A DNA stretch of 64,000 bases from Pseudidiomarina homiensis (lineage in GTDB: Bacteria > Pseudomonadota > Gammaproteobacteria > Enterobacterales > Alteromonadaceae). A program made the position numbers and the translations under genes. Numbering within the stretch: the first letter of the stretch is position 1; every line of letters begins with the position of its first letter. The notes beneath the pieces were generated by a model. It was not told the origin of the DNA and made no database searches. It saw only the letters and a program-made list of their open reading frames with translations. Shown here piece by piece: positions 36,291-45,845 of this stretch. The stretch lies in NCBI RefSeq assembly GCF_003987225.1, contig NZ_PIPX01000001.1:1550001-1614000 (forward strand), read 5' to 3'.

Positions 36291-37394
36291 ATGAGTAATG
36301 GCTTACATTTTCGCCCGACACGGGCCGAAATCGATTCCGACGCATTGCGTCATAACGCTGCAATGGCTCGCAAACATGCGGGCCATTGTAAGTTGTTGGG
36401 GGTGATAAAAGCGAATGGTTACGGCCATGGCGCCGTCGAAGTCGCGCACGCCATTAATGGCAGCGTGGATGCCTACGGTGTCGCTTTTATCGATGAAGCA
36501 TTGAAACTACGTGATGCCGGTTTTACACAACCCATCGTGCTCCTTGAAGGCTGTTTTTCCGAAGCTGAACTCCCGGTCTGCGCCCACTACAACTTGCAAC
36601 CCGTGGTGCACCAGCAACAACAGCTCGATGCGATTTTGCAAGCACGGCTGGTAAAGCCGCTCGCCGTCTGGCTCAAAGCTGACACTGGCATGCACCGGTT
36701 AGGCTTTAGTCCTGACGAGGTTGAGCGAGTTAGTCAACAACTTGAAAACTGCCCACAAATAGCAAGCGTCACGCTCATGACGCACTTTGCCAATGCCGAT
36801 GTCACTCATCATCCGCTTAATGAAGCACAGCTTGACCGTTTTAATGAAGTTTGTGCGCGCACGACGCCCGCTCGCGCTTTGAGTGCCGCGAACACTGCGG
36901 CTCTGCTCAGTAGTGTGCTCGATTTGGGCGACGAAGCCTCACAATGGTGTCGCACTGGTATCATGCTGTATGGCGTTGACCCCACCGACAGCGCTACCCC
37001 AATGTCTTTACTACCGAGTATGCGCTTAGTTGCCCCGGTTATGGCGATTCGCGAGGTTCCAAAAGGTGCCGCGGTTGGCTATGGCAGTACTTGGGTCGCG
37101 GAACGCGACAGTCGTATTGCAACGCTGGCGATAGGCTATGCCGATGGCTATCCACGCCACGCACCCAATGGCACACCGGTGTGGCTGAATGGCCAGCAGG
37201 TACCACTAGCGGGCACGGTATCAATGGACATGATAACGGTCGATGTGACTGACTTAGCGCAAGTAAACGTTGGCGACGAAGCCGAACTCTGGGGTCCTCA
37301 TTTGTCGGTTGCAACGGTCGCAGACGCCATTGGCACCATCACTTATGAGCTATTAACACGGGTAAGTGAAAGAGTTCCTCGCCACTATAAATAA
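36291..37394 (+). CDS. alr: alanine racemase
   Basis: A 367-residue fold-type III PLP enzyme. The PLP lysine is in GVIKANGYGHGA and the catalytic tyrosine in AAVGYGSTW, with the conserved SMDMITVDVTD near the end. It interconverts L- and D-alanine. Its place between a serine hydrolase and a muropeptide peptidase suggests a catabolic role, turning released D-Ala into L-Ala, rather than or in addition to supplying D-Ala for cell wall synthesis. A second biosynthetic copy would be expected elsewhere. Confidence 0.95.
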   Translation: MSNGLHFRPTRAEIDSDALRHNAAMARKHAGHCKLLGVIKANGYGHGAVEVAHAINGSVDAYGVAFIDEALKLRDAGFTQPIVLLEGCFSEAELPVCAHYNLQPVVHQQQQLDAILQARLVKPLAVWLKADTGMHRLGFSPDEVERVSQQLENCPQIASVTLMTHFANADVTHHPLNEAQLDRFNEVCARTTPARALSAANTAALLSSVLDLGDEASQWCRTGIMLYGVDPTDSATPMSLLPSMRLVAPVMAIREVPKGAAVGYGSTWVAERDSRIATLAIGYADGYPRHAPNGTPVWLNGQQVPLAGTVSMDMITVDVTDLAQVNVGDEAELWGPHLSVATVADAIGTITYELLTRVSERVPRHYK

Positions 37395-37468
37395 TTTATG
37401 CCAAAATAGAGCGTGTATAGGAATAATATTCCTTCAATGAGATTCAACATGCTCGCTAGGGAGTTACT

Positions 37469-38911
37469 GTGAAAAAACTTGCACTCGCATTCGCCATCAG
37501 TCCGCTTTTGCTGGCTTGCAGCCAAGCAGAGCAAGCGACTACCAGCTCAACGCCCGACGCTTCAGCGGCGGTCGCAGCTGCACCAACACAGCAGTTACCC
37601 AACTATTCCACCGACGTCATTGGTGTCGAGCAGCGCTATTTAGAGCCCGAATTTTGGCTGCAACGTGTCGAACAACCGCATGCGCTAGTCATGACGCCCG
37701 ACGAAATCGCCGACTTCAACGCACGCTCGTATCGCTTGCAAGACGAGATGGTGTATTTAAACGAACTACCTGACGCCTATTCCGCAGCCGAACTAACCAC
37801 AAAAATTGATAGCATCAGTGGCTTGCCAAGCTACCCACGGCACTACGCCGATGGTCGTCAAGCAACCACTGACGAACTGCAAGCTTATCGCGACGCAAGT
37901 AACTTTGCCGGTATTGCCGAGACGAACCCGGTTCGCTTCGGTTTAGTCGTCCGACGCACTCCAATGCGCACTTTCCCAACGCTCGATAAATTGTACAGTG
38001 AAGATCTCGATACCGACATCGATCGCTTTCAAGAAACTGGCGTGTTCCCAGGTATGCCGCTGGCAATCTTGCATACGAGCAGCGACGGTGAATGGTATTT
38101 GGCGCAGTCGTATCACTACTTAGCTTGGATTCAAGCCAAGCACGTGGCGATTGGACCGCGCGAAGAGGTTTTGGCATTCGCCGAAAAAGAACCGTTTGCT
38201 GTCATAACGGAAGCGAAAGTGCATACCAATTACACGCCGAGCATGCCAGCAGTGTCAGAAGTCCAGCTCGACATGAGTACGCGACTGCCATTGTTAAGCG
38301 CTGAGCAAACCGGCCATAACGTGCATGGGCAAAACCCATTTGCCAGCTACACCGTTGAAATGCCAATCCGTGATGCCAATGGCGATTTGGCCTTTACGCC
38401 TGCACTGATCCCGCGACATAACGACGTTAACGTTGGGTATATACCCTATACCGAAGCCAACGTTATCACCCAAGCCTTTAAATTCTTAGGTGAACGCTAT
38501 GGTTGGGGCCATGATTACAACGCCCGTGACTGTACTGGCTTCGTGCTTGAGGTCTATCGCAGCATGGGCATCGCTATGCCACGTAACTCGAGTCAGCAAG
38601 GTTACGGCGACTACGGTCAAAATGTGGTGTATGACGACAGCAGCAGTAACCAAGAGAAGCTCGAACGCCTCGATAACGCCAATGTGGGGGATTTGATTTA
38701 CCTTCCTGGCCATGTGGTGATGTACCTTGGCAAGCTCAATGGCGAACATTACGTCATTCATGACGTGCACGGTCTAAGCTACACTGATAGCAATGGCGAC
38801 TACTACGAAGGCACGCTCAACGGCGTTTCGGTCACACCTTTGACCACACTAGGTTTTGGCAAAAATGACACCTACCTTGACCGCATCTACGCGATCAAGT
38901 CGGTACGCTAA
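37469..38911 (+). CDS. NlpC/P60 lipoprotein, probable gamma-D-glutamyl-diamino acid endopeptidase
   Basis: A 480-residue lipoprotein starting at a GTG with AGGGAG upstream; the lipobox is LLLAC. A middle region of SH3-like character (about residues 150-310) is followed by an NlpC/P60 domain with the catalytic Cys-355 in ARDCTGF, His-415 in LPGHVVMYLG and a further His in VIHDVHG. The SH3-SH3-NlpC layout matches Bacillus YkfC, which splits the D-Glu to diaminopimelate bond of L-Ala-gamma-D-Glu-DAP. The product L-Ala-D-Glu is the substrate of the epimerase encoded 12 bases downstream. Confidence 0.9.
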   Translation: MKKLALAFAISPLLLACSQAEQATTSSTPDASAAVAAAPTQQLPNYSTDVIGVEQRYLEPEFWLQRVEQPHALVMTPDEIADFNARSYRLQDEMVYLNELPDAYSAAELTTKIDSISGLPSYPRHYADGRQATTDELQAYRDASNFAGIAETNPVRFGLVVRRTPMRTFPTLDKLYSEDLDTDIDRFQETGVFPGMPLAILHTSSDGEWYLAQSYHYLAWIQAKHVAIGPREEVLAFAEKEPFAVITEAKVHTNYTPSMPAVSEVQLDMSTRLPLLSAEQTGHNVHGQNPFASYTVEMPIRDANGDLAFTPALIPRHNDVNVGYIPYTEANVITQAFKFLGERYGWGHDYNARDCTGFVLEVYRSMGIAMPRNSSQQGYGDYGQNVVYDDSSSNQEKLERLDNANVGDLIYLPGHVVMYLGKLNGEHYVIHDVHGLSYTDSNGDYYEGTLNGVSVTPLTTLGFGKNDTYLDRIYAIKSVR

Positions 38912-38923
38912 ACAGGACAACTT

Positions 38924-40027
38924 ATGAAAATTACTGATATCAAACTTGCGAAGTTACGCGTGCCGTTAAAAACGCCTTTCAAAACGGCTCTGCGCACTGT
39001 TGAATCGATTGAAGACATTGTGGTGATGGTGCATACCGACACTGGACATGTGGGTTATGGCGAAGCGCCAGCGACAGCGGTGATTACTGGCGACACGCAT
39101 GGCTCGATTATTGAAGCGATCGACCGCATCATTAAGCCAAAAATTGTGGGCCAAGAAATTTCCGAGCTTAACCACATTGTTGGCTTGATCCAAAACTGTA
39201 TTATTCGCAATTACAGTGCGAAAGCGGCGGTTGAAATGGCGGTGTATGACCTTTGGGGTCAACTCTACGATGCGCCGTTGTACAAGATGTTAGGTGGCGG
39301 CGTGCCAACCATTTCCACCGACATCACCATTAGCGTCGACTACATCGATAAAATGGTCGCAGATTCGCTTGAAGCCATCGATCGCGGTTTTGAAACCTTA
39401 AAAATCAAAGTTGGCAAAGATATTGGTGTCGACATTGAACGCGTCAAAGCAATTTACGCTGCCGTCGAAGGCAAAGCCTTGTTACGCCTCGATGCCAACC
39501 AAGGTTGGACTGCAAAAGAAGCGGTCTACGCGTTGAATAAGCTGGAAGATGCCGGCGTGCGCTTAGAACTGGTCGAGCAACCGGTGAAAGCGCGCGACAT
39601 CGACGGCATGAAATTCATTACCGAGCGCGTCAATACCCCAGTTATGGCCGATGAAAGTAGCTTTGGCCCGCGTGAGGTGATTGAGCTTATCAAAATGCGG
39701 GCGGCTGACATTATCAATATTAAGCTTATGAAAACCGGCGGTATTTCCAACGCGATCAAAATCGCTGACATCTGCTCTGTCTACGACATGCAGTGTATGA
39801 TTGGCTGTATGCTGGAGTCGAGCATCAGCGTTTCTGCGGCGGTTCACTTGGCAGTCGCCAAGTCGAATGTCATCACTAAGATCGATCTTGATGGGCCATC
39901 GCTGTGTGCCTTTGACCCTGTTGAAGGTAGCGTGAAATTTAAAGAGTCAGAGATTTCGATAAGTGACGCGCCCGGCTTAGGCGTACAGTCAGTTAAGGGT
40001 CTTGAGCCGATAAACCTAGAAAGCTAA
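38924..40027 (+). CDS. L-Ala-D/L-Glu dipeptide epimerase
   Basis: A 367-residue enolase-superfamily enzyme. The catalytic lysines lie in LKIKVGKD and IKLMKTGG, metal ligands in LDANQGW, EQPV and MADESSF, and the substrate-binding region in GCMLESS. The pattern fits the muconate-lactonizing subgroup enzymes YcjG (E. coli) and YkfB (Bacillus), which epimerise L-Ala-D-Glu to L-Ala-L-Glu so that ordinary peptidases can finish the job. It is the last gene of the operon. Its 3' end overlaps the convergent YqaA gene by 35 bases. Confidence 0.93.
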   Translation: MKITDIKLAKLRVPLKTPFKTALRTVESIEDIVVMVHTDTGHVGYGEAPATAVITGDTHGSIIEAIDRIIKPKIVGQEISELNHIVGLIQNCIIRNYSAKAAVEMAVYDLWGQLYDAPLYKMLGGGVPTISTDITISVDYIDKMVADSLEAIDRGFETLKIKVGKDIGVDIERVKAIYAAVEGKALLRLDANQGWTAKEAVYALNKLEDAGVRLELVEQPVKARDIDGMKFITERVNTPVMADESSFGPREVIELIKMRAADIINIKLMKTGGISNAIKIADICSVYDMQCMIGCMLESSISVSAAVHLAVAKSNVITKIDLDGPSLCAFDPVEGSVKFKESEISISDAPGLGVQSVKGLEPINLES

Positions 40028-40430
40028 GCGCCCCAAGCAGCAGGGCATAGCGCCCTGCTTTGCTTATCCACACAATCACTAAAAATTGCCAAAATCGCAG
40101 CCGAAGCATCCCCGCGATGAACGTCAGTGTATCGCCAATAAACGGCGCCCACGCCAGTAATAATGACCACTTGCCATAGCGCTCAAACCACCAGTGTCCG
40201 CGCGCTAACGCTTTACCTTTAAACGGGAACCAACGTTGGTCTTGGTAATGCAGTAAATAACGGCCTAAACCGTAATTCACCACACTACCTAAGGTATTCC
40301 CCAGCGAGGCCACCAGCCAAATCAGCCAAGGGTTGTACCCAAGTTGCTGTGCCGTCACCACCAGAATTTCTGATTGTGCTGGCAACAAGGTAGCCGCTAA
40401 AAAGGCCACCATGAACAAACTTAGGTACAT
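39993..40430 (-). CDS. YqaA family DedA-like membrane protein
   Basis: A 145-residue membrane protein of the SNARE-associated/VTT group. YLSLFMVAFLAATLLPAQSEILVV starts it, and GNTLGSVVNYGLGRY and APFIGDTLTFIAGMLRLRFWQF match E. coli YqaA. DedA relatives are linked to lipid carrier transport and envelope homeostasis, but YqaA's job is not known. It follows the S9 peptidase with a 9-bp gap. Confidence 0.87.
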   Translation of the reverse strand: MYLSLFMVAFLAATLLPAQSEILVVTAQQLGYNPWLIWLVASLGNTLGSVVNYGLGRYLLHYQDQRWFPFKGKALARGHWWFERYGKWSLLLAWAPFIGDTLTFIAGMLRLRFWQFLVIVWISKAGRYALLLGALSFLGLSAQDP

Positions 40431-40439
40431 GACCGCACC

Positions 40440-42521
40440 TTAGTCTTTCTGATAACGCTTAAACCAAGCCAGCGTGTGCTCGGTTTTCGCGATAATGCGC
40501 GATGGTTTCGCCGTGACGCCATGATAAGCATCAGGTACGCGCACCATCACTGTAGGCACTTTTTGTAACTGCAGTGCTTGATAGAACTGCTCGGTCTCAG
40601 CCATTGGCGTGCGGCGATCTTTCTCGCCTGTGAATAAGAGTACCGGTGTTTTGACGTTACCGACCAGCGACAATGGCGAACGTTTCCAGTAATGCTCAAG
40701 ATCTTCCCACGGCAGCGCGGGAAACTGATTCTGGATCTGCCCAATAGAGCTGTCCGCAGTCAGCGTTTTACTCACCCAGTTAATGACCGGATTAGTCGCC
40801 GCTGCAGCATTGAAGCGATCGGTTAGACCCACCGCATAGGCAGTGGCAATACCACCCGCCGAGCCGCCAGCAATGAACAAGTTGTTGGGGTCGGCAATAC
40901 CCATATCGATGAGTTTATCGATGCCTGACATATGGTCGGCGAAGTCGCGTTCAGAGGAATAATGGCCGTCGAGTAACATGGCAAAATCTTTGCCATAAGA
41001 CGTGCTACCGCGATAATTCACATACAACACTACATAGCCTTCAGCAGCATAGCGTTGATGTTCAGCGGCGAAGAACGGCCCGTAAGACAGGTGTGGTCCA
41101 CCGTGAATTTCAACCATCGTTGGATAGCGCTTACCTTCCTCATAACCCGGCGGCAAAATGTACCAGCCTTGGATGTCAGTTCCATCAAACGACGATTGGT
41201 AATTGATTTCGCGCACTTCGCCTAAGTCGCGATGCGCCAGCACATCATCATTTAAAGCGGTCAAGCTACGCACTGTTCCCTCAATTTGCACGGCAACATT
41301 GGCGAGGTCATAAGCTGAGGCCTGGGTATAAGCAATCGCGCCGGTATCGGCCGCAACTGAGTACATGCCCATGGTGTAAGGACGGCTGGCGTAGATACCA
41401 CCGACATCGTTCACGCGGGTGCTAAGTTCACCGGCTAAATTTACGTCGGCGACCTTGATACGCCCACGATCGGCGTATTGTACGGTCAACTGATCACTGC
41501 CCACCCACTGTGGACTTTCGAGTGAACGGTCAAAGTCATCAACAATGGCTTCCACCGCGCCCGAGCTCAACACCATGCGATGCAAACTCGCATTGCGATA
41601 GGGTTCCGCAGCGTTGCCGCCATGTAAAAAGGCTAGCTGCTCACCGTTCGCCGATAGCGTGCTGGCGTATTCATCGCCCGGCCAGTCGGTGAGCTGAGTC
41701 AGACTGTTATCAGCGAGACTGACTTGCCACAGGTCGCTCTCGCGCGACTGATACTCCCAGTCTTTAGTGCGGTTCGCACTGAAAACGATAGCTGAATTAT
41801 CGGCGAGCCACGTCAGCGGGCCGCGATGCTGAAACGGTCCAGTGGTGACCTGACGCGCGCTACCGCCCTCGCTTGGTACAACAAATACTTGGCTATACGA
41901 CGACGGCATCACACCGCGGCCGTCACGCTGGTACAAAGTCCGTTCGACAATAATCGGTGCTTTGCCCCACTTGGCTTTCTCTGGTTTCTTTACTGACTTC
42001 ACGCTTTTGGCGAAATCACTTTTCGGTTCCGGCACCGCCATCATAAAGGCAAGTTGCTTGCCGTCACGTGACCAAGCCAATTGACTTGGGCTTTGCTGAA
42101 CTTCAGTTACTGCCGCCGTGCGCTGTTCCTCAACCCAGAATACATGGATCTGGTTACGCCCTGAACGGTTTGAAGTGAAGGCCAAGCGCTTGCCATCGGG
42201 CGACCAGCTTGGATTACCATAGCTATGCTGATCGGCAAACAACGGGGTGTGTTGACCGGATTGGGTATCCACTAACCACAGGCTGCGACGCGTGCCGTCG
42301 GTCATGATATCGAAACTATTGCGCACGTAAGCCACATAACGGCCGTCCGGCGAAATTTGCACATCATTGGCAAATTCCAAGGCAAAAATGTCTTCCGCCT
42401 GTAGTTTACTGGTTACCGCAACAGTGTGATCTGCAGTTGCCGCTTGCTCTTGTGCCAAAGCAGGCCCGCTCGCCATACTGGTAGCAAGCAAACTCAAAGA
42501 AAAGAAAAGTTTTGCGTTCAT
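40440..42521 (-). CDS. S9 family prolyl oligopeptidase-like peptidase
   Basis: A 693-residue exported serine peptidase with a signal peptide ending near SGPALA. The N-terminal 420 residues form a beta-propeller with TolB/WD-like repeats (SPDGRYVAYVRN, SPDGKRLAFTSN, SRDGKQLAFM). The alpha/beta-hydrolase domain has the nucleophile Ser-554 in GGSAGG, the acid in GEKDRRTP and the His in DAYHGV. It resembles dipeptidyl or acylaminoacyl peptidases and should act on short peptides in the periplasm. It fits an organism living on peptides and lies next to the peptidoglycan peptide operon. Confidence 0.92.
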   Translation of the reverse strand: MNAKLFFSLSLLATSMASGPALAQEQAATADHTVAVTSKLQAEDIFALEFANDVQISPDGRYVAYVRNSFDIMTDGTRRSLWLVDTQSGQHTPLFADQHSYGNPSWSPDGKRLAFTSNRSGRNQIHVFWVEEQRTAAVTEVQQSPSQLAWSRDGKQLAFMMAVPEPKSDFAKSVKSVKKPEKAKWGKAPIIVERTLYQRDGRGVMPSSYSQVFVVPSEGGSARQVTTGPFQHRGPLTWLADNSAIVFSANRTKDWEYQSRESDLWQVSLADNSLTQLTDWPGDEYASTLSANGEQLAFLHGGNAAEPYRNASLHRMVLSSGAVEAIVDDFDRSLESPQWVGSDQLTVQYADRGRIKVADVNLAGELSTRVNDVGGIYASRPYTMGMYSVAADTGAIAYTQASAYDLANVAVQIEGTVRSLTALNDDVLAHRDLGEVREINYQSSFDGTDIQGWYILPPGYEEGKRYPTMVEIHGGPHLSYGPFFAAEHQRYAAEGYVVLYVNYRGSTSYGKDFAMLLDGHYSSERDFADHMSGIDKLIDMGIADPNNLFIAGGSAGGIATAYAVGLTDRFNAAAATNPVINWVSKTLTADSSIGQIQNQFPALPWEDLEHYWKRSPLSLVGNVKTPVLLFTGEKDRRTPMAETEQFYQALQLQKVPTVMVRVPDAYHGVTAKPSRIIAKTEHTLAWFKRYQKD

Positions 42522-42635
42522 AGGTCGCTCTCGTTGCCTGTTGATTTGCTTTTGTTGATAAAGGATAGGTCATGAGCCTACCGAACTATCAGCGCTTTAG
42601 GCAACGATTAACGACCAAGGTGACGAATTAAGAGA

Positions 42636-43136
42636 TTAGTCGTCACCTTTCTTACGTGTGAGCTTATCGAGGTAGCCCATCGCGAACGCTGAGCCAACAA
42701 AAGTCAGGTGAATAATCACGTACCATTTGATCTTTTCTACATCGACATTGTCGGCGTTCATAAACACCTTCAACAAGTGAATCGATGAAATGGCAACAAT
42801 CGACGCTGCAACTTTGTTTTTCAGGCCACCCGAATCAATCTTGCCTAACCAAGCCAATTTTTCGGTACCACCATCAATGTCGAGGGTTGAAACGAAATTT
42901 TCGTAACCACTGAGCATGACCATGACCAGCAAACCGCCAACCAAGGCGATGTCGATCAAAGTTAGCGTGAGCAGAATCAAATCCACTTCAGGCATCGTAA
43001 AAATAAGCGGAATCGCATGAAAAAGCTCCTGAAAAAACTTCACTCCCAGTAGCATCACCGCCAAACTCAGGCCCAAATAAATCGGCGCCAGTAACCAGCG
43101 CAGACTGTACATCAGGTTTTCGACCAAACGCTCCAT
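42636..43136 (-). CDS. UPF0114/TIGR00645 family membrane protein (YqhA-like)
   Basis: A 166-residue protein with four hydrophobic segments. [23 protein letters not shown] and [21 protein letters not shown] are typical of the YqhA family. Function is unknown. The ATG at 43134-43136 has GGAG six bases upstream; an earlier in-frame ATG would add nine residues. A 8-bp inverted repeat (42619-42626 with 42640-42647) surrounds its stop codon and may act in 3' end formation. Confidence 0.87.
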   Translation of the reverse strand: MERLVENLMYSLRWLLAPIYLGLSLAVMLLGVKFFQELFHAIPLIFTMPEVDLILLTLTLIDIALVGGLLVMVMLSGYENFVSTLDIDGGTEKLAWLGKIDSGGLKNKVAASIVAISSIHLLKVFMNADNVDVEKIKWYVIIHLTFVGSAFAMGYLDKLTRKKGDD

Positions 43137-43342
43137 GCAAACTCCAAAACTAAGCTCAATCAAATAAGTGGTATTAGTGTAACGCCTTGCTGTGTGGCTG
43201 ACGAGATCTAATCTTCAGCTTGCCATACTTAAGGTAGGCCAACGCCTCAATAATAATCCTGCAAAAAGTAAGGTTTTTACCTATAAATTCCTAGCAGACC
43301 TCCTACAATTAAGTAGTTCCTAAATTATGTAGGGGTTGTCGC

Positions 43343-44734
43343 ATGGTCGAAAGTCTTTTCTCCGATGCTGATGCACTGTTGTTGGCGCGCTTTCAGTTCG
43401 CTTTTACCGTTGCGTTTCACATTATTTTTCCTGCCTTCACCATTGGTATTGCCAGTTACCTTGCCGTGCTCGAGGGCTTATACCTAAAGACCCGTAATCC
43501 TGTTTACCAAAAGCTCTTCCGTTATTGGGTCAAGATCTTTGCCGTGGCCTTCGGTATGGGTGTGGTCTCCGGGATTGTGATGAGCTATCAATTTGGTACC
43601 AATTGGTCCGTGTTTTCCGATAAAGCCGGTCCAGTCATTGGCCCATTGATGGGCTACGAGGTGCTCACTGCCTTCTTCCTTGAAGCTGGTTTTCTAGGGG
43701 TGATGTTGTTCGGCATGAACCGCGTCGGAGAAAAGCTGCACTTTTTCGCCACCCTTATGGTCGCCATTGGCACCGCTATTAGTGCCTTCTGGATTTTGTC
43801 GGTGAACAGTTGGATGCAGACGCCCACTGGTTTCGCCATGAATGACGTCGGTCAATTTGTCGTCGAAGATTGGTTCGCGGTTATTTTTAATCCAAGCTTC
43901 CCCTATCGCTTAGCGCATATGCTACTTGCTGCTTACCTAACGACTGCCTTTGTAGTTGGCGGTGTTGGCGCTTGGCACTTGCTCAAAGAACGCAGCAATG
44001 CTGCGGCGCGCAAAATGTTCTCTATGGCCATGTGGATGGCGCTACTGGTTGCGCCATTGCAAGTCTTTGTTGGCGACTTGCACGGTTTGAATACCCAAGA
44101 ACACCAACCTGCGAAGGTCGCGGCCATGGAAGGTCACTTTAAATCCGAAACCCAAGCACCGTTGTATTTGTTTGGTATGCCTAACATGGAAACCGCCGAA
44201 GTGGACTATGCAATCAAGGTTCCCGGCTTGGCGAGCTTAATTCTCAAGCACGACGTCAACGCCGAAGTCACTGGCCTGGACGCCTTCCCGCGCGATGAAT
44301 GGCCACCAGTGCCAGTGGTGTTTTGGGCGTTCCGTATCATGGTCGGACTTGGCTTGCTTATGGTCGTGATCGGCCTATGGGCCGGCGTGCAACGCGCCCG
44401 CGGTAAACTCTACGATGCGTCGTGGTTGCATAAAGCTGCCATTGCCATGGCTCCCTCGGGCTTTGTTGCCGTCGTCGCCGGCTGGATCGTGACTGAAGTT
44501 GGCCGCCAGCCGTGGGTGATCTATGGCCTATTGCGTACAGAAGATGCGGCTTCCCCGATTGCCGCAGAGGGCGTTGGCGGCAGTCTACTGGCCTTTATCG
44601 TGGTGTACTTTTTGGTATTTGGCGCTGGGACCTTTTATATCTTGCGCAAAATGGCCGGTGATCCCGAAAATGTACACATTCCTGACTACGGCGGCGGCAT
44701 GGCGGCTGAACGCCTAATGCACGAGGAGGACTAA
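43343..44734 (+). CDS. cydA: cytochrome bd-type (cyanide-insensitive) quinol oxidase subunit I
   Basis: A 463-residue membrane protein. His-19 region ARFQFAFTVAFHIIFPAFTIG, GRQPWVIYGLLRT and the quinol-loop PLYLFGMPNMETAEVDY fit subunit I. The short Q-loop and the GRQPWV motif point to the CioA subclass, which reduces O2 to water and resists cyanide and sulfide. The start ATG has AGGGG upstream. It forms an operon with subunit II two bases downstream and a DUF2474 peptide. No FNR or ArcA site was recognised in the 206-bp region upstream. Confidence 0.94.
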   Translation: MVESLFSDADALLLARFQFAFTVAFHIIFPAFTIGIASYLAVLEGLYLKTRNPVYQKLFRYWVKIFAVAFGMGVVSGIVMSYQFGTNWSVFSDKAGPVIGPLMGYEVLTAFFLEAGFLGVMLFGMNRVGEKLHFFATLMVAIGTAISAFWILSVNSWMQTPTGFAMNDVGQFVVEDWFAVIFNPSFPYRLAHMLLAAYLTTAFVVGGVGAWHLLKERSNAAARKMFSMAMWMALLVAPLQVFVGDLHGLNTQEHQPAKVAAMEGHFKSETQAPLYLFGMPNMETAEVDYAIKVPGLASLILKHDVNAEVTGLDAFPRDEWPPVPVVFWAFRIMVGLGLLMVVIGLWAGVQRARGKLYDASWLHKAAIAMAPSGFVAVVAGWIVTEVGRQPWVIYGLLRTEDAASPIAAEGVGGSLLAFIVVYFLVFGAGTFYILRKMAGDPENVHIPDYGGGMAAERLMHEED

Positions 44735-44736
44735 GC

Positions 44737-45738
44737 ATGGATTACGCACTTATCTGGGCTATTCTGATTTCGGTTGCAGTCTTCGCCTACGTTGCCTTAG
44801 ACGGCTTCGACCTTGGCGTCGCCATGCTCTTTCCTTGGTTTAACAAGGAAGAAGAGCGCGACATTATGATGAACACCGTTGCCCCCGTTTGGGACGGCAA
44901 TGAAACGTGGTTGGTGCTCGGTGGCGGCGGTTTGCTGGCGGTGTTCCCGTTAGCCTATGCCGTGCTTATGCCCGCTTTATACATGCCCGTTATTGCCATG
45001 TTACTTGGCCTCATTTTCCGCGGCGTCGCTTTCGAATACCGCTTCAAGACCAAGCGCGGTAAAAAACTTTGGGACTGGTCCTTTATCGTTGGATCTTTTG
45101 TTGCGGCCATGAGCCAAGGCATTATGCTCGGTGCCATGCTGCAGGGAGTAAAAGTTGTTGATCGCGCCTATGCCGGTGGCTGGTTCGATTGGTTGACGTG
45201 GTTTACCGTGTTCTGCGGCTTCGCCGTGGTGGTTGGCTACCTCTTACTGGGCGCCACGTGGCTCGTCATGAAGACCGAAGGCGCGTTGCAAGAACGCGCT
45301 TATCCGCTCGCCTACAAAGCAGGTGTCGGTCTATTCGCCTGTATCGTGTTCGTGAGCTTGTTCTTACCTTGGCAAGACGCCTACATTTACGAGCGCTGGT
45401 TCAGCTTCCCGACCTCTATCGGCTTATGGGTCTTACCCGTATTGTTGGTGGTGTTGACCATAGGCCTGCTGAACTCGCTTACCAAGAAGCAACAAGGCCG
45501 TCCGTACTTGTGGTCACTAGGCTTATTTTTGATTGCTTATAGTGGCTTCGCCGTGAGCATCTTCCCCTACTTAGTGCCGCGAGAAATCACCTTGTGGGAA
45601 GCCGCAGCACCGGATAACAGTTTAGTGTTTCTGCTGGTCGGTGCCGCCGTCTTGTTACCGATCATCTTTGCCTATACCGGCTACACCTACTGGGTGTTTC
45701 GCGGCAAAGTGCGTGCTGATTCGGGGTATCACGACTAA
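44737..45738 (+). CDS. cydB: cytochrome bd-type quinol oxidase subunit II
   Basis: A 333-residue membrane protein with eight or nine hydrophobic segments. The N-terminal ALDGFDLGVAMLFPW and WDGNETWLVLGGGGLLAVFPLAYA are signatures of CydB/CioB. It stabilises the haem-bearing subunit I. AGGAGG lies before the ATG, and its TAA stop overlaps the start of the DUF2474 gene in TAATG (45736-45740). Confidence 0.95.
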   Translation: MDYALIWAILISVAVFAYVALDGFDLGVAMLFPWFNKEEERDIMMNTVAPVWDGNETWLVLGGGGLLAVFPLAYAVLMPALYMPVIAMLLGLIFRGVAFEYRFKTKRGKKLWDWSFIVGSFVAAMSQGIMLGAMLQGVKVVDRAYAGGWFDWLTWFTVFCGFAVVVGYLLLGATWLVMKTEGALQERAYPLAYKAGVGLFACIVFVSLFLPWQDAYIYERWFSFPTSIGLWVLPVLLVVLTIGLLNSLTKKQQGRPYLWSLGLFLIAYSGFAVSIFPYLVPREITLWEAAAPDNSLVFLLVGAAVLLPIIFAYTGYTYWVFRGKVRADSGYHD

Positions 45739-45845
45739 TGGCAAAACAAACCTGGCAACGCCTCGGCTGGTTCCTCTTGCTTTGGCTCCTTGGCGTGGCC
45801 GCCGTCACTACTGTCGGCCTACTTATCCGCTGGGTGCTGCTTTAG
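45738..45845 (+). CDS. DUF2474 family small subunit of cytochrome bd oxidase
   Basis: A 35-residue peptide, MAKQTWQRLGWFLLLWLL followed by a second part ending LLIRWVLL: one membrane segment with a basic N-terminus. DUF2474 genes lie at the end of cio operons and play the same positional role as CydX in E. coli. Translation is coupled to cydB by TAATG. The last 23 bases overlap the convergent pheA. Confidence 0.85.
   Translation: MAKQTWQRLGWFLLLWLLGVAAVTTVGLLIRWVLL

Noticed and set aside
37419-37433. AGGAAT-AAT-ATTCCT palindrome between alr and the NlpC/P60 gene as an operator
   Set aside because: It lies inside an operon in a 74-bp gap, is short and AT-rich, and no promoter elements could be fitted around it.
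42619-42647. 8-bp inverted repeat around the yqhA-like stop codon as a rho-independent terminator
   Set aside because: The stem is good, but the loop holds the stop codon and no T-run follows on the minus strand. It may still shape the 3' end.
43137-43342. FNR or ArcA site ahead of the cytochrome bd operon
   Set aside because: No TTGAT-N4-ATCAA or tandem GTTAA pattern was found in the region.
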